64,000 nucleotides of DNA from Cladorrhinum sp. PSN259 (GCA_033725935.1 MU867097.1:186001-250000); one strand, 5' to 3'. Counted from the first letter of the stretch, positions 42,911-55,219 are shown. Program-made: numbers and translations. The notes: a model not told the origin generated them from the sequence alone.

Positions 42911-45552
42911 ATGACGGACCTGTTCGTCCACGGGCCTCCCGTCATTCGAGTCAACAATGGCGATGATGGCAAGCTCAAACCGTGCAAGAAGTCTGAACCC
43001 CAGAAGCTCAAGCACTGCAAGTCTCAGACCCATCTGCACGCCCCCATCCAACCACTGTCCAAAATCCTTCGACATGCCGGGAACCTTGTGCTTTCATGGA
43101 AGGATGGCCTTACAGGGTCGGAGCGAGAGGATAAACGGCGGCTCGAAGAAAGAATGCAGATTCTGGCAGCGCGCATGCACAATGTGAGTAAACTCGAAAC
43201 AAAGTCTGGGGTGGCCTCCAACTCATATCTGTCAAACTACAGGCGACCTCAATGGCTGAATGGGAGGCAGCGGCCAAGGAGCTGGATGCACTTGAGGGTA
43301 ACGACGAATGGAAACTTGACGATGCAAGCGGCGACTATGCGCCCGATCTGATCAAGGCCAAGTTAAAAGAGTTGGATACCGCCAGAACGAATTGCGATAT
43401 CAGTGAGATGATGTACCTCATACGCACAGCCCTGTCGCGTGACCTCGGAGGCATGGGAAACATCGACCTCTATCGACATTCGTATATCGGGACCAAGAGA
43501 CTGATCGAGCGCTACGTCGACTCTGCCGTCCAGACGATTAATGACCTTGTCGAGAAGAGCGCCTACTCCTTACCATCAGGGCTGGAATCCAAGGACCTAC
43601 TCGAGGGAATGCTATACGCGAGACAAAGTTTCGGGAGAAGCGCGTTGCTGCTGAGCGGAGGAGCCACTTTTGGCATGTCCCATATCGGAGTGCTCAAGGC
43701 CTTGTACGAACAAAAGCTTCTTCCTCGCATTATTTCGGGCGCTTCAGCCGGGTCCATTGTGTGCTCGGTTCTTTGCACTAGAAAGGATGAAGAGATACCT
43801 GCCGTGGTCGAAGCATTTCCGTATGGCGATCTGGGCGTGTTTGAAGGGGAGGGTGATGGTCTCGCTGACAACATCAAACGGCTCTTGACGGAAGGGAGCT
43901 GGGCCGATATCTCGAATCTGACGAGAGTGATGCGCAGTTGGCTCGGTGATGTTACGTTCCAGGAGGCCTACAACCGGACACGGAGAATATGCAACATTTG
44001 TGTGTCGTCAGCATCCATTTACGAGCTACCTCGACTGCTCAACTACATCACCGCGCCAAACGTTATGATCTGGTCAGCAGTTGCCGCCTCATGTTCGGTC
44101 CCGCTAGTCTTCCAAGCGGCAACTTTGCTCGTGAAGGATCCAGTTACTGGTGCTCACATGCCATGGAACCCAACGCCACAGCATTGGATTGATGGGTCCG
44201 TGGATAACGATTTACCGATGACCCGGCTTGCCGAGATGTTTAATGTGAACCACTTTATCGTCTCTCAAGTTAACCCACACATCGTTCCTTTCCTCGCCAA
44301 AGATGATCGGCTTTATCCTGCAACGACTCCTGGCAAGCTGCGCCAGCAAAAGGTTTCCCAGGATAATAGCGAGTGGCTGTACACCTTGACAGCCCTAGCC
44401 AAGGACGAGACGCTACACAGATTGCATTTCTTGACAGAGTTGGGCATCTTCCCCAATCTTTTCACCAAGCTTCGATGCATCTTGAGTCAAAAGTATTCGG
44501 GCGACATCACCATTCTTCCCGAGATTGCCGTACAAGATCTTCCGCTTATTCTCAAGAACCCAACGCCTGACTTCATGAGGCGCAATTGCATCATCGGCGA
44601 GAGAGCTACCTGGCCGAAGCTCAGTCGCATCCGTGACAGGTTAGCGATTGAGCTGGCTTTGGACCATGCAGTACATACTTTGAGGACCCGGGTTGTCTTT
44701 AGCAAGAGTCAAGTTGACCTCCGACGTATGGCTGCCAATTCCGAGCCACTGGTTTCCAGGAGTCGCTTCTATTACAGAGAGGGAAGCGTTGAAGCTACAG
44801 CTCCTGAAGTCTCCCGTCCGATTTTTTGCGTTGACCAGCCTTCATCAGGAGAAGGAACATCAGATGAGAAGCCACATAGACGGCGAAGGGGCTCTGGAGG
44901 TAGCATCCAGCTTCTTGCGGCCAGACATAAGAAGGCTTTCCAGGACTCGGACTGGGATATTACGGATGACCAGTCGGAGGAAGAGGAACGACTTGAAATG
45001 AATTTTAGAAGGGTCGTCCGATCGTCCGTCAGTAGTCGGCCCGTCAACAGCAAACCTCGGCTGAAGCGTGCTAGCAGAAGCCACAGTCACTTGCAGGCAG
45101 GATTGCCGATTGTTGACTATCATCTCGCTCAAGTGCATCGGCATAACCTGCCTGGTGGATTTGACTTTTCGAAGCCGATGTCATCGCCCACCCAGACGGG
45201 TGGGAATGATTCGGCGGTTGGGATGGACGATAACAACAGTGCTGTTGATGAGGATATCAAGGAGGGCTTGTCGTCGTCGAACGGTCAAACCGCGCCAGTT
45301 GATATTACCATTACTTCTTGTTCGCCTCCGCCACCGTCCGAGGAGGAAGAGGAGGCTGGGAACTTGCATCATTCGGATGCGGATGTGGATAGTGATTCGG
45401 ATCCGTATCATAGAGCTCCGCCGGAGAAGCTGTCGCCTAGGACGATGCAGAAGGGGTTTGCTTCACCGAAGAGCACACAGGGGGAAGTTTTGTCTGCCCT
45501 TGGAAATGTAACGGAAGAGCCGTCACCTAGGACTCAACAGGGGGGTTTTTGA
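42911..45552 (+). CDS. patatin-like triacylglycerol lipase (Tgl3/4/5 type)
   Basis: Lipid-droplet lipase/phospholipase with a Ser-Asp dyad. Exons 42911-43183 and 43243-45552 give 860 residues. Residues about 60-200 form the DUF3336 domain that precedes patatin in this family (LSWKDGL ... YRHSYIGTKRLIERYV). The patatin domain starts near 224 with LLLSGGATFGMSHIGVLKA (oxyanion loop). The nucleophile is in GASAGS near 259, and the Asp is in HWIDGSVDNDLP near 408. After about residue 530 the chain is Ser/Glu-rich and probably disordered, as in yeast Tgl4. It ends with two copies of an SPRTxQxGF motif, which are proline-directed phosphorylation candidates. The intron donor is GTGAGT. The ATG at 42911 is the first; a further upstream exon cannot be excluded. 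Confidence 0.92.
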
Positions 45553-46046
45553 TACAGCGTTGCTGTATTGTGATGGCGTTTAAACACCGGGAAGTGAGGA
45601 GTGGAAAGGAAAGGGAAGAGTCAGGCTTTTCCAGATAGATTTAGAGTTACCGATTTGGGGAGGGTGGCTTATTTAGAAACACACAGGCAGTATCAGGAAC
45701 GAGAAGTTGGATATGTCCCGTTGGGGGGAGGGGGTAGATGGGTTTGGAAACACGAGCATGCATACATTTTTGGGCGTCAGCATAAGACAAGGTCGTCTTT
45801 TTTTAAGGGGAGGAGGGAAATGATTAGGTTAGATAACGATACCTTGGGAATAGTACCAAATTGTTTTTACTTTGCCCTTTTTTGTTTTGTTTGATTCATC
45901 TTGGGAAATAATCTGATTGATTGATTGATTGATTGGTATCGACTCGCTAACTACGACATGGACCTCCTCTAAACATTCTTTCCTTTCTTCTCTAACGGCC
46001 AAGACAGAGTTAAACCTGGCACGACCTGAACTGTAATGTAATAAAA
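45553..46046. other. convergent 3' spacer
   Basis: Between the ends of the lipase and DUF1996 genes. It carries a GATT tetranucleotide run at 45912-45933. No gene seen. Confidence 0.6.
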
Positions 46047-46956
46047 TCAATACAACAAGCCACCGTCCCTCTTCTTCATCTGACCACCAGGCATCTTGAC
46101 CAGCCCTGTAATTGATATCAGTATCTGCTAAAAAAAATTTCATGATGATGTTGGGATAGTAGTAGTAGTAGTGTTGGTTGGTTGGTTGTTGTACTCACAA
46201 GAATCAATATCCTCCTTCACGAACTTGTTCACGGTGCACTTGTTCATGGCGGAGACGGCCTGGCTCTTGAGCGGCTTCCCGTTCTCGCACGCGTTGAACA
46301 TGCAGCTCGAGTCCATGGCGCGCTGCAGGGAGTCGCCCTTCCACCCGAACACGTAATCGGCGTGTGTCCCGTACCCCTTGTCGTCGCCGTAGCTGAGCGT
46401 GAAGGGCTGCGAGCCGTCCTTGGGCCACATGTTGGCGAACTGGGCGGTGTCCCAGAGGGTCTCGTAGGCGACCTGGGGCATCCGGACGGGATGGGAAGCG
46501 GGGCAGGGGCCGCCGTTCTGGAAGGCCTCCTTGCCCGTGTTGTACATGTGGCTCTGGTGGTCGGGGGAGTCCAAGTTCTTGCCGTCCCAGCATGCTGGGA
46601 AGTGGTGGACGGTCATGATGCCGCCCTTGCACGGCTTGGTGGGGAAGTCGGGCAGCTCGGGGAAGCGGGTGCCCTTGTCCTGGAGGCAGACGAAGCGGAG
46701 GCCGACGTGTGCCTTGGCTTTGTCGAGCGTGTTGGTGGTTGGGTTGCCTACTACCATTCTGAAGCCCTGTATAACTCATTTTCATTAGCATGATGATAAT
46801 CACGACTGGAGATGGAAAAAGGGGCAAAGGGGGGGGGGGGGGGGGGGGGAAAAAAAAAAACAAAAAAAAAAAAAAAAAAAAAAAGGTTACAATTGATATA
46901 TAAAAGATAAGGTGTTAAACAAAAAGAAATANNNNNNNNNNACACCCCCCCACACC

Positions 46957-47043
<87 letters not shown>

Positions 47044-47452
47044 ATAAACATACAGGCTTGAAAGAAGTAATCTTCTGGTTTCCATTGGAATTGAAATCCT
47101 GCTGGGTGTAATAAACAGTCATGCCGCCGTTGATTCCGTTGGGCAGAGCCGTGTTCTGCATGATGGGGACGCGCTTATAAGTGCCGTTGGGGTGCTTGAA
47201 GAACATGACGGCCGTCCAGTAGTTGGAGAAATCCTCAGAGAAGGTGCAAGTCGTGCAGCTACCTTGCTCGCCGATATCACCGTTCATGCTCACGTTGAAG
47301 GCATTGCCGCCGACGATCTGGTGCAAATGGGCGGAAGGGAGCGCACCAGGCTCGACGAGGGGGTCCAGACGCTGGACGGTCAGAGTCGAACATCCGAAGC
47401 GGAGGGCGGCCTGCGAAGGCGCAATGAGCGCGGAGAGGGCGAGCCACTTCAT
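46047..47452 (-). CDS. secreted DUF1996-domain protein, gap inside intron 1
   Basis: Three exons, 47452-47054, 46766-46199 and 46105-46047, join in frame to 341 residues. A signal peptide (MKWLALSALIAPSQA) precedes the DUF1996 domain, which starts with LRFGCSTLTVQRLDPLVEPG and SAHLHQIVGGNAFN. NYWTAVMFFKHPNGTYKRVP, MTVHHFPACWDGKNLD, HQSHMYNTG and GYGTHADYVFGW are the typical blocks; the His/Asp-rich spots suggest a metal-binding or catalytic role, but the function of the family is unknown. Cysteines are plentiful, fitting secretion. The C-terminus SWLVKMPGGQMKKRDGGLLY comes from the short third exon. Intron 1 holds an 84-nt G run (as transcribed), a 10-N assembly gap and further homopolymers, so its true length is unknown, but both exon edges are intact. 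Codons in exon 2 are very G/C-rich. Confidence 0.9.
46829..47041. repeat. homopolymer-rich intron with assembly gap
   Basis: On the plus strand: 21 G (46829-46849), 11 A, one C, 23 A (46862-46884), short unique sequence, ten N (46932-46941), then C-rich sequence and an unbroken run of 84 C (46958-47041). It lies wholly inside intron 1 of the DUF1996 gene, starting 12 nt from the splice donor. Whether the tract lengths are real or an assembly product cannot be told from the sequence. Confidence 0.9.
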
Positions 47453-48341
47453 TTTTTCTCAGCCTTACAAGTTCAAAGATAGAAAAAAGGGTTGGATGAG
47501 AAAGAAACGGGAGGACGTGGTGGGAGCGTTGGAGTTGTGACCCTCCATATATACCATGTGCTTGCTTGCCTGTCCTCCTCCTTCCCCCCTTTCCTTGCTA
47601 CATATAGTATCTACTCTACAAAAAATAAACAATCTCTGTGCCGTCTACAATAAGAACGACTAGGATAAAGCTTGGACGCTAAATATCCAGAAATTTGCCC
47701 GTCATCTATTTAAATGCGGGGGTGACACTGTCAAACCCTGTAAAGTCGTCCGGCATATCTCGACAGACCAATGGATCCTGCCCGGTAATCCCAATCGGGT
47801 TCATTGTTCAATCAATACACCAACCAGTAGGAGACCTCGCAACTTCGGCTTTTGCCAAAACACATGGCAAACCGACATCTGCCGGCCTCTGCCGGCCTCT
47901 GCCTGCCAACTTTGGTAGGGATATTCAAGGTCAGGGGTGCATTCCTAGATTCGGAGCAACCGAGCCCCGTGGCAAAGTCACTTTAAGTTTCTGTAAAGTT
48001 GTTATTGCGCCGAGTCTCGGTCGCTTTGGTCGGTTGCTGATCTCGGGCAGCGACTACGGTAGACGGCAGACATGCCAAGCAAGTCTTTCCCGTACTCCAG
48101 GTACCGACGTTTCTGGACCGGGTAAAAGGGGGCTGTGTGGAGGTGGACGAAGCTTGACAGAATTGTTGACATTCGGGAAAGGAAGCTCAACTCAAAAAGA
48201 CCGGCCTAGATCGTGAGACTATCATTGTGGGGATTGTTGCATGAAGTTGTAGCCGAGATAAGCCAAGTTTATCGTACTAAATGTGTTACTATCTTGGCAG
48301 AGCAGGAAATCAAAATCGTCCCTTGGCCAAATGTGTACTTG
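47453..48341. other. divergent spacer, DUF1996 / HET gene
   Basis: Promoter region of the DUF1996 gene and 5' flank of the HET gene. A 10-nt unit TCTGCCGGCC occurs three times in tandem (last copy with one change) at 47878-47907. An open plus-strand frame at 47695-48216 has no recognisable content and is not annotated. Confidence 0.55.
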
Positions 48342-50527
48342 ATGTCTCGTGATGACTGGTACGCTCGACTAGTGGAAAGTTTGTTGGAGGGTGAGCCTAT
48401 CTCAGGTCCCTGCCTAACCCTCGAATCTTTGAATCAGGCCGTCCTTTAGCCGCTCAGCCCATCTGACACTGAGCTGGTTCAGTCTCTTTCAGCTCAGTCA
48501 AGCCTCTGCTCCCGCTGTGAAGCCTACACTCCGACTCTGCTCTCGGCGTACCATTCTCCTCCAGCCCCCGATTCCCCTTTTCGCAGCATCAAATGGCTCA
48601 ACAAAATAACAGCCTGGAAAAATGCCCACTCACTCCCATTCGGTAACGCTGATAGTCCTCTATCTTCACTGATTCTCCTGCCTTCTTGCCCCCTCTGTCG
48701 ACTCATCTACCGCATTCTTCCCCGTCCTGAGAAGACCGAGAACGGCATCTTGTGCCTGGATCCAACAGACACTCAGACTAGACTTGTGCCGTTTCGAGGA
48801 TATGAAAGACTAAATGGTTGGGAAGAGTTTCCACCCGAAGCCGTGAAACATTGGGCCATTTTATTTGGTGTCGAGAGTCGGTATGAGCGTCTTAATGACA
48901 TGCTTTGGACCGAGGGACCGGGTTATACTAGCGAAGCAATTTACAGTCAGACCAAGATGAAGGGAGAGGCAATCGCTTTGCGCCCCGGGAAAGGGCTTGA
49001 TGGGCCCAAAGAATACGCCGCCAAGCTTGTACCAGAAAGGGTTGATTACAAGTTGGCCCGAAGGGCTGTGGATTATTGCTTGGAGAACCATGGAGTGACT
49101 TGCGGGTTGTGAAAGATGAGAAACTGAGGACAGCAAAGATGATTGATGTGATTGAAAGAAAAGTTGTGGCCTGCCCGCAAAACTGCGATTATGTTGCGCT
49201 GAGCTACGTGTGGGGTGGTATTATGCCAGCTGAGGGGGCTTTGGAAAAAGGCACCTTGCCGCAAACAATCGAGGATGCAATTACTATGACTCGAGAGATG
49301 GGTTGGAGATATATTTGGGTGAGTGGTCCGGTCGAGTAAACTCAGAATAATGAAAACTGACAATCAATAGGTCGACGCGCTGTGTATCGATCAGACGCCC
49401 AACCCACCCCCCGAAGTGGCAGCTCTGAAGCAGCAGCAACTTGAGATGATGGATCTCATCTATCAATGCGCCACTGTTGTGATTGTGGCCCTTGCTAGCA
49501 ACGACTCCAATGCCGGACTGCCTGGTGTCTCATACCCAAGGGCCCTTCAGATCGAAGAAAAGATTGGCGACCATGTACTCTGCACAGTACCTCCGGGTAT
49601 CAGGCTGGAGATAGTCGACTGCGTCTGGAAGACTCGTGCATGGACCTACCAAGAAGCCATTCTAGGAAGAAGGTACCTCTGCTTTTCAGACAATCAACTG
49701 CAATTATTATGTGAGAGAAACAATATCTCAGATGGCCCTGATGACGAAGAGCCGATTCCTGACGCTCGTCAATTGAGAAAACAATACGATGGTCCGCTGA
49801 GACGGTTCACCAAACTATCATATATCAATGTCACACCCACCCCGGAGGAGCTGACGAACAATGCGTTTCTGTTCATTACATCTTTGCGCGAATACACGAC
49901 CCGTCGACTAACATTCGCCGGGGACTCACTTAAGGGATTCCTCGGTGTGGTGTCCGTCTTCAAAAGCGAATGTTTCCCGGAGGCTTCACCTGGGGACTAC
50001 CAATGGCAGATTATCCACGGTTGCTTGGTTGGTTCCACGATAGATTAGCTGGGACACCGGCGAGACGATCAGATTTTCCATCCTGGAGCTGGTGCGGCTG
50101 GCAAGGAACGGTCATCTATCCTAACAGACTGATCCGCGAGCCAATCCAGGACAACTCGGAAGGAGATTTGATTCTCGAAATGGTTGCCATTGAATGGAAA
50201 GAACTCATCGTAATGGCTTGGGTGGTTATTCTTGATGTGCAAGTAGACCCTTTTGCCTCGGTTTTCATTGAGGATGAGATGGTCGGTACTCTCACCGGAC
50301 GGAACTTGTTTCCTCATGAAACCACTCTCGTGATAGGGAAGCACACCTGTCTGGTCCTGGAGAGGGTCAAGACGAAGGGGAGGAAGAAGCAGACAGTGTT
50401 CATGTTGGTGCTGGGATCCCAAGGTGAGGGTGACGAGGTCGCTGAACGCCGGACGATGGTGACCTTCACATGTGACGTCGACTTTTCCCGATTGAATCCA
50501 GAACAGAAGCTTGTTGCATTGGTATAG
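48342..50527 (+). pseudogene. HET-domain (heterokaryon incompatibility) gene with two frameshifts
   Basis: HET proteins trigger cell death after fusion of incompatible hyphae. The coding sequence appears to run in exons 48342-48390, 48493-49318 and 49371-50527. The N-terminal region is Cys-rich (LCSRCEAYTP, SCPLCRLIYRIL). The HET domain proper carries YVALSYVWGG and, across intron 2, YIWVDALCIDQ, then TRAWTYQEAILGRRYLCF; near the C-terminus are GFTWGLP and FPSWSWCGWQG. Two single-base shifts break the frame: near 49105 (after ENHGVTCG) and near 49984 (in FPEGFTWGLP). At both places the intact reading needs one more G in a G run. With both corrected the length would be about 677 residues. The TAG at 48447 lies inside intron 1 (GTGAGC donor, CTGAC branch). 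It is either a recent pseudogene or two sequencing errors. Confidence 0.85.
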
Positions 50528-51434
50528 GTAGATAGTGCAGACTTGTCCCAAAACGGCCAAGAAGTCCAAGGGCCACCAGCCATTGGGATTTCCGGGAATC
50601 TCTGACAGAAGAGGATGAGAAAGTAGTTTTGGATAAGAATTGACTGCAACTTGAGAAGAATCATGATAAGCCCAGTGTCAATGGCGGGGTAGCCCCAAGA
50701 CGGAATGAGACCCTGATAAGACCATCTTGATGTTGGCAGCGGGAAGGTGGGGGTGATGGGGGGATGCCCCTCCACCGAGGAGTCCACAACGGTTCCCACA
50801 CCATTGACATGTTCCCCGCCTATTACATTCCCAAACTATTGATCGTTATCATGCATTCTCTGATGAGTACCAAGGCCAATTGCTGTCGAAATTCATTGAT
50901 GGCAAGAAAGAGGAGAGAAAAGCACGTTGCCCAATTGATATGACGCTCAACATTGAAAACTCCCGACCAGTCCACCGAGGTTACCTTGACCGAAATTTGT
51001 ATGCTTACTATACATTCACCCGCAATAATATAAGGTAAGAATGCTGCGGATAGGGCCGGCAGTTCTATGGTCGTTCGACCCGTAAGCTCTTGGCTCGCAT
51101 TTCTCCTCATGGCCGGCCTCTATTCGGGAGCTATCCCGTATCTCACCCCACCAACAGTCCAACCGCAGTTATCATCGACCATGGTTACCAGCTGCTGACC
51201 CGGGACGCCGGTAGACGCAATGTTTCCCTCTTATTGGACCGCATGGGTCTCCGTTCGAAGCGGATGGATCTTCCGGAGTGCCGATAGCGATAGAGGATTC
51301 AAAGACGACAACAACCCGTGACGTACTGAGAACCCCGGCCATGGACGTATATATCGAGCATTGCCCAATAGTCATGACGGACAACAAGAAGATTCAAGCA
51401 AGCAACGGTCTTCAGCCGCCCAGACCCTCACACC
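50528..51434. other. spacer and amine oxidase promoter
   Basis: Downstream of the HET gene and upstream of the amine oxidase, both plus strand. A TATATAT element at about 51348-51355 lies 80 bp before the amine oxidase start. No gene seen. Confidence 0.5.
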
Positions 51435-53963
51435 ATGGGTCTCTTCGGCATTCTCAGCCCTCGGGCTGTTGCCGCCTGCATCTTGGTCTTGTCTTCTCTT
51501 GCTCAAGATGCTGTGGCTCTCCCCAGTGCCAAAGCCCCCTGGGTGAGGAACGCATATGCGAAGAAGAAGATGCATGATCACGTCAAGCGTGCCGTCTATG
51601 GAAACCGCCCCAGATCGGCTGACCCCGTCCTCTGTTCCGACACCGTCGCCACCTCCATCACTGCCCCAAAACCAAACGTTTGGAAGAGTCTTGCCGACTA
51701 TGAGACTGCTGCCGTTGTCGAATGGCTTTTCCAACAACCGGACCTCAACCTAACCATTACCGATGACGCCGGAGCGTGGGACAACACCATTCAGCTTGTT
51801 GAGGCCATGTGGTATGTTTAATCTCACTCTTTTACAACGGAAAAATATTCGCTAACTTTGTCTAGGCCCAACAAAACTGACGCTCTTGCCTACCTCGATG
51901 GTGCCGCTGAACCACCTGTCAAGTACGCTCACGTGGTGCTCAACAATCGTGCCACCGAGGATGCCCATTACGCAGACATTTTGGTCGGCCCACTCCCCAT
52001 CGACAATGCCACCGCAAAGTGGGAGCCCCTCACTTTCCCCTGGACTAAGCAGAACGGCGGCAAGGTCCGCAACCTCGACGCTGACGCTGAGGCTCTCTAC
52101 ACCCAATGGATTAACAAGATCGGAGCCTCCATTGCCGACATCACCCTCGACCTCTGGAATGCCACCGCCGTGGGCTCGGAGAACGACACTCTCGCTGTTT
52201 GGGGTATTGATCCTCTCTGGCAGGATGATGACAAGATTATCCGCTGGGATACTTTCTGGAGAATACCCTCTGGCGAGATTGCCGGTGACGCCTTGACGCT
52301 GTTACCCCTTGGTCTCTATTTCAGCAGCGACGTAACTGGAAGAGACCCCAGCAAGTGGAAGATTGAGGGATGGCTTTACAACAGCATCTTCTACGAGACC
52401 ACTGAGGCTTTCAGAGAGGCTTACTGGAGCGAGGGCTTTGTCAAGCTCCCGGCCAACGATGAGGGTTTCTGGTCCGGTACGGATCAGCACGGTGAGGTTC
52501 CCGCCCGGGATACTGCCCTTCCTCCTACCATGGTTGCTCCTGCGGGCAATCGTTTCGGTGTTGATCACAAGGAGCAATATGTTGAGTGGATGGACTTCTC
52601 CTTCTACATTGGCTTCACCAGAGACGTGGGAATGACCATCTACGACATCAAGTACAAGGGTGAGCGCTTAATCTATGAGCTTGGTCTGCAGGAGGCTCTC
52701 GCACATTATGCGGGTAGCGATCCGATGAACTCTGGCACTGCATACCTCGATACCTTCTACGGCTTCGGACCCTTCGCTTTTCAACTTTTACCAAATTACG
52801 ATTGCCCATCATACGCCCATTATTTGAACACTTCCTTTTACGTTTCAGAAACTACACATACCCACGTCAACAGCATCTGCTTGTTTGAGTACGTTTCCGA
52901 CTTCCCGATGCAAAGGCATACCACCGGCGATTATATCTCTGTCACCAAAAACACCTACTTCGTTGTTCGCTCTGTCAGTACCGTGGGCAACTACGATTAT
53001 ACCTTTTCTTATTCCTTCTTCCTTGATGGCTCCATTGCTGTTGAGGTTCGCGCTTCTGGCTATATCCAGTCCGCATACTTTGCAAACAACGAAGACTACG
53101 GCTATCAGATTCACGATGCTCTCTCTGGTTCAATGCACGACCACGTTCTCAACTTCAAGGCGGATTTCGACATTCTCGGTGTCAACAACTCGGTTCAACT
53201 CGTTTCCCTGGTTCCTGTTTCGAAGAGCTACCCCTGGTCCAAGGGCAAGGTTCGCAACACCATGGCCATCGAGCGTGCCTTCCTCGAGAACGAGGATCAG
53301 GGTCGGTTCAACTGGGCTCCCAACTCTGCCACTCAGGTCATTGTCATCAACGAGGAGGAGAAGAACAAGTTTGGGGAGTATCGCGGATACCGTGTTCTCC
53401 CTTACACCGGCGCTGCCCATCTTACTGTTCAGAACAGCACCAACCTTGGAAACTCTTGCAACTGGGCTGGCTATGACATTCAGATCTCCGTCCGCAAAGA
53501 TACCGAGTACAAGTCGGCGCACCCATGGAACTCCCAGGATGTTCACGATCCCCCCATCAACTTTGACAAATTTTTTGACGGCGAGAACCTCCGTGGCGAG
53601 GATCTCGTTCTCTGGCTCAACCTGGGCATGCATCACATCCCTCACTCTGGCGATCTTCCCAACACCGTCATGACTACCGCCCACTCAGGTATTCAATTCA
53701 TGCCCAGCAACTACTTTGAGGGTGATCAGTCCCGCAAGACTGTGAACCAGGTTCGTGTCAACTATGCGGACGGCGCCGCTACCAATGTTGAAACTTTTGG
53801 TCAGTTTGACATGAGCAAGAGTGATGGAACTGGCTCGGCTACTTGCAAGCTTGATTTCACGCCTGTGGATCCTGATTATGGCTCTTACATGGGTGATATT
53901 GTGGTCAGGAAGTTCCCCTTCGACCCTAATAACCCGTACTTTGAGACAGACGCTGTTGTATGA
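51435..53963 (+). CDS. secreted copper amine oxidase (primary amine oxidase, TPQ)
   Basis: Oxidatively deaminates primary amines to aldehyde, ammonia and hydrogen peroxide with Cu(II) and topaquinone. Exons 51435-51811 and 51866-53963 give 824 residues. Residues 1-29 are a signal peptide (AACILVLSSLAQDAVALPS). The N2/N3 domains follow, then the large beta-sandwich: EWMDFSFYIGFTRDVGMTIYDIKYKGER is the domain's start. The catalytic base Asp is in AYLDTFYGFG, the TPQ precursor is Tyr502 in VGNYDYTF, and copper ligands are the HDH of SMHDHVLNFKADFD and the later His in MHHIPHSGDLPNT. Many N-glycosylation sequons fit secretion. The intron is 54 nt with a GTATGT donor and CTAAC branch. Likely used to obtain nitrogen from amines; this is inferred from family members. 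Confidence 0.95.
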
Positions 53964-54813
53964 AGGGAAGAAATTGGAAGTGTTGGTCGGGTATTATGGT
54001 GAGATCCTGGACGTAAATAGATGTGATGATGAGTTTTATCATGATTATGATTACGATTTAATTAGTTTAATGTTGGTCAAGAAAATAATAATTTGTGATG
54101 ATTTCACTTGGAGAATTCTTGTCTTTCTCTCTTTTCTATTTCTGAACCTGATAAGCCTTCAAGACCCCGATCGAAGCAAGGAATTTATTTTAGAGAGGTG
54201 AAAAGAAGTTTGGCACTACTTGGGTAAACTAAACAGTGTAAGAATGAATCAAAATTCTAAAATAATAATACAAAAAGAGTCAAACGAGCCGAGCTGTACG
54301 TACAGTAGCAGCCCTTGGATTTTTACTTTCCAGCTTTGCTTGCTTCTCTGTTTTAATGAAACCAGAACTCATGCATACCTAATGTTGAACATATGGCTAT
54401 CTGTCTATCTATCTATATGCATGTATGTGTCTGTTTATGTGTATGGGCACCTATGTAAATTCACACACATTTATTACTATGTTTGTTTTAATCCAATCCG
54501 AAGAAAGAATACAGAGTACATAACATACGAAAGAAAAACGAGCAAAGGGTTTTTTTTTTGGGGGGGGGGTTTCTTTGTCCAAAGTTTGCTCATTTCTTCT
54601 TCATTGGAAACTCGTTGCCAAGAAGAACCTTTTGAGCCCACAAGAACAACAATCACTTTTTTTTGAACACTTCTCTCCCGAACTCTGTCCCGCTTCTTCT
54701 CACCACCAGCATAATGAACTTTTTTTGTCTTTTCAGCAAAACTCACGATATTACATGTTAGTCTTCGTTTTAAGTCCGTATTGGCTTGCGTTTTCTTCAA
54801 TTAAACATAAAAT

Positions 54814-54887
54814 TCCTCTGTGGCGCAATTGGCTAGCGCGTCTGACTGTTAATCAGGAGGTTGGAAGTTCGAGCCTTCCCGGAGGAG
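54814..54887 (+). tRNA. tRNA-Asn (GTT)
   Basis: Starts TCCTCTGTGGCGCAATTGGC. Acceptor arms TCCTCTG and CGGAGGA pair with one T-G; discriminator G. The anticodon arm is TCTGA-CTGTTAA-TCAGG (last pair weak), anticodon GTT. The T-arm is GGAAG-TTCGAGC-CTTCC. Length 74 nt, no intron. Several T runs just downstream can terminate RNA polymerase III. Confidence 0.95.
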
Positions 54888-54894
54888 TAATTTA

Positions 54895-54940
54895 TTTATG
54901 TATTTTTGTATTTTTGTAATTTTGTATTTTTGTATTTTTA
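54895..54940 (+). repeat. T-rich tandem repeat (GTATTTTT) after tRNA-Asn
   Basis: Five or so copies of an 8-9 nt unit of the form GTATTTTT/GTAATTTT lie 8 nt after the tRNA. Each has a T5 run, so the array offers repeated RNA polymerase III stop signals. Confidence 0.7.
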
Positions 54941-55219
54941 GTCCCCCTATTATTTTTCTTATCTAGAATACCTTTTTATTTTTATTTCTACTTTACGTAC
55001 CAATTGCCTTGTGATGAAAGCTAAATGTTAGTTAGGATGGTGCGTACGTATGTATATAAAGAACTGTATGGAACTTTGTTTTTATATTGCATAATCTGGG
55101 CAGTGTTTGGATTACGGTCTGCTTTCTTTTTTTCTCTGTCAATTATTTTGTCTCATTTTTATCTTGGTCATCTACCACATGCTCAAATCACACAGCCCTT
55201 TATCTACTCTTGCACCCGT

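Larger units (their letters stand above)
53964..55219. other. spacer carrying tRNA-Asn
   Basis: Between the amine oxidase end and the end of the minus-strand amidohydrolase gene. Besides the tRNA at 54814-54887 there is a T9-G10 homopolymer pair near 54549-54568 and T-rich tandem repeats after the tRNA. No protein-like frame. Confidence 0.6.

Noticed and set aside
46204..46863. Arg/Pro-rich frame of 219 codons on the minus strand
   Set aside because: It is a shifted frame of DUF1996 exon 2, a very G/C-rich exon, and runs into the homopolymers.
47695..48216. Open plus-strand frame of 173 codons before the HET gene
   Set aside because: No domain, no hydrophobic pattern and no family resemblance; composition equals that of the surrounding spacer.
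48447..48449. In-frame TAG before the HET gene, first read as a nonsense or RIP-type mutation
   Set aside because: It falls inside a good intron (48391-48492; donor GTGAGC, branch CTGAC, acceptor TTCAG) that restores the frame from an ATG at 48342.
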